Below, in pieces: positions 62,595 to 64,000 of a stretch of 64,000 nt of DNA (position 1 is the stretch's first letter; each line of letters starts with the position of its first letter). Both the position numbers and the translations under genes were made by a program. The notes beneath the pieces are model-generated. The model had not been told where the DNA came from. It did no database searches and was given only the letters and a program-made list of their open reading frames with translations. Source of the DNA: Lachnospiraceae bacterium (lineage in GTDB: Bacteria > Bacillota > Clostridia > Lachnospirales > Lachnospiraceae); NCBI GenBank assembly GCA_910575475.1, contig CAJTGD010000004.1, forward strand, positions 62,001 through 126,000, written 5' to 3'.

Positions 62595-62669
62595 TCATCT
62601 GCCGGGATTGGTCCTCCATTCCCGAATCCGTATTCTGGAACAGGAAGCTGTTCTGAAGAGATAAGAAAC

Positions 62670-62721
62670 GAGTTCCGTATCTGACTGGAAAGAAACACAG
62701 TCAGATGTGGAACTCTTTTTA
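62670..62721 (+). terminator. terminator of the groES-groEL operon
   Basis: GAGTTCCGTATCTGACTG (62670-62687) and CAGTCAGATGTGGAACTC (62698-62715) pair over 18 positions with about two mismatches or wobbles. TTTTTAT follows. Confidence 0.85.
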
Positions 62722-62769
62722 TGCAATCACATATTTAGGAGAAGTTTCCGATTGAAATTTGAAAAGCAC

Positions 62770-62798
62770 TTGACAACCTACCAGAATTTTTGTACCAT
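62770..62798 (+). promoter_or_regulatory. promoter upstream of guaB
   Basis: A perfect TTGACA (62770-62775), 17 bp, TACCAT (62793-62798). The leader of about 155 nt has no riboswitch I recognise; GTACAGTTAGAA lies at 62893-62904. The gap 62595-62958 holds this and the chaperonin terminator. Confidence 0.5.
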
Positions 62799-62958
62799 AT
62801 CAGATAAAATACCTCTGATCCGACCTCCAAAAATCTGCATTCATTGCGGAGATATTCTGGCAGGCGGATCTACATAGGAGTTGTTTCTGACTGTACAGTT
62901 AGAATTGTTTCAATAGTAACGGGATTGCCCCAACACAAAAGGAGAGGAAGGTAAAGTC

Positions 62959-64000
62959 ATGGGCAGAATTATTGGAGAAGGTATTACATTTGATGATGTG
63001 CTGTTGGTGCCGGCATATTCGGAAGTGATTCCGAACCAGGTAAACTTGTCTACGAATCTGACAAAGAACATTAAGCTGAATATTCCGATGATGAGTGCAG
63101 GGATGGATACGGTAACCGAGTACCGGATGGCCATCGCGATGGCACGTCAGGGCGGAATCGGTATCATCCACAAGAACATGTCTATAGAGCAGCAGGCAGA
63201 GGAAGTGGATAAGGTAAAAAGGTCTGAAAACGGGGTCATTACGGATCCGTTTTATCTTTCACCGGAGCATACATTGAAGGATGCCAACGATCTGATGGCA
63301 AAGTTCCGTATATCCGGCGTCCCGGTAACTGAGGGCAGGAAGCTTGTCGGGATCATTACAAACCGTGATTTAAAATTCGAAACAGATTTCTCCAAGAAAA
63401 TCAAAGAAAGCATGACCTCCGAGGGCCTGATCACAGCCCGCGAAGGGATCACACTGGACGAGGCAAAGCAGATCCTTGCAAAAGCAAGAAAGGAAAAGCT
63501 CCCGATCGTGGATGAATACGGCAACCTGAAAGGGCTGATCACCATCAAGGACATTGAGAAGCAGATCAAGTATCCGTCTTCCGCAAAGGATGCTCAGGGG
63601 CGTCTGCTCTGCGGAGCGGCCATCGGAATTACAGCCAATTGTCTGGACCGTGTGGAGGCGCTTGTGGATGCCAAGGTGGATGTGATCGTCATGGATTCCG
63701 CTCACGGGCATTCCGCCAATGTGCTGCAGGCAGTCCGCATGGTCAAGGAAAAGTTTCCGGAGCTGCAGGTCATCGCCGGAAATGTGGCAACGGCCGACGC
63801 GACAAGGGCGCTGATCGAGGCCGGAGTCGATGCGGTGAAGGTGGGGATCGGACCTGGTTCGATCTGTACCACCCGCGTAGTTGCGGGAATCGGTGTTCCC
63901 CAGATTACGGCCGTGATGGACTGCTACGGCGCGGCAAGAGAATACGGGATCCCGATCATTGCGGACGGCGGCATCAAGTATTCCGGAGATATGACGAAAG
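62959..64000 (+). CDS. guaB: IMP dehydrogenase (partial, runs off the window)
   Basis: 347 codons are visible of about 485. The start is typical ([22 protein letters not shown]). The CBS-domain pair lies at about 95-205, and the TIM barrel resumes with [35 protein letters not shown], and the catalytic loop [19 protein letters not shown], where the Cys attacks IMP. It catalyses the NAD-dependent first committed step of GMP synthesis. GGAGAGGAAGG precedes the ATG. The C-terminus with the mobile flap is outside the window. Confidence 0.95.
   Translation, partial: MGRIIGEGITFDDVLLVPAYSEVIPNQVNLSTNLTKNIKLNIPMMSAGMDTVTEYRMAIAMARQGGIGIIHKNMSIEQQAEEVDKVKRSENGVITDPFYLSPEHTLKDANDLMAKFRISGVPVTEGRKLVGIITNRDLKFETDFSKKIKESMTSEGLITAREGITLDEAKQILAKARKEKLPIVDEYGNLKGLITIKDIEKQIKYPSSAKDAQGRLLCGAAIGITANCLDRVEALVDAKVDVIVMDSAHGHSANVLQAVRMVKEKFPELQVIAGNVATADATRALIEAGVDAVKVGIGPGSICTTRVVAGIGVPQITAVMDCYGAAREYGIPIIADGGIKYSGDMTK

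Overview
The window looks like a chromosomal segment from a gut Firmicute of the family Lachnospiraceae, possibly Blautia or a close relative. The evidence is the Gram-positive core block at the right end (sigK, yifB, dprA, topA, codY, groES-groEL under a CIRCE operator, guaB), strong AGGAGG-type ribosome binding sites, TTGACA/TATAAT promoters, and many YesM/YesN-type and LacI/AraC-regulated glycoside loci. No rRNA, tRNA or CRISPR array was seen. The genus is an inference.

Layout: 1-2517 holds two TIM-barrel sugar isomerase/epimerases (the first cut by the window edge) and an MFS transporter, with a tandem palindromic repeat between the isomerases. 2875-14305 is a Yes-type glycoside locus: YesL, an alpha-L-rhamnosidase (GH78), the YesM/YesN two-component pair, and a sugar ABC importer. 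The GH78 gene is split by a complete insertion sequence with perfect 6-bp target duplications; removing it restores one 774-residue reading frame. 14567-17544 holds a small unknown protein, an AraC regulator and a GH35-type beta-galactosidase. 17838-26023 is a redox block: an FAD reductase, nitroreductase, NTF2-like protein, MFS transporter, ROK kinase, and two iron-sulfur flavoenzyme subunits that look like an electron-supply pair.

26107-40203 is a more eroded accessory region. It has an AAA ATPase that has lost its nuclease domain, an esterase, an AraC regulator, a phosphoesterase-rubrerythrin fusion, a LacI regulator, a frameshifted SDR, a split transketolase whose second subunit is fused in frame to an internally deleted GPH sugar symporter, a chemoreceptor, and a two-gene ATPase plus TOPRIM-like pair resembling anti-phage systems. 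40312-53110 has an ABC exporter and then a fucoside locus: three GH29 alpha-L-fucosidases, one ABC importer, two LacI regulators and a PIN toxin-antitoxin pair. Palindromic AAAACG-N3-CGTTTT operators sit at the promoters of the first fucosidase and of the importer operon. 53332-64000 is the conserved core block.

The main biological themes are extracellular sugar sensing and import coupled to cytoplasmic removal of terminal rhamnose, galactose and fucose, and a separate flavin/iron-sulfur reductase module that may act on an aglycone or another organic electron acceptor. Several genes carry clean lesions (IS insertion, 1-base frameshift, in-frame deletions), which suggests recent loss of some of these functions in this strain.
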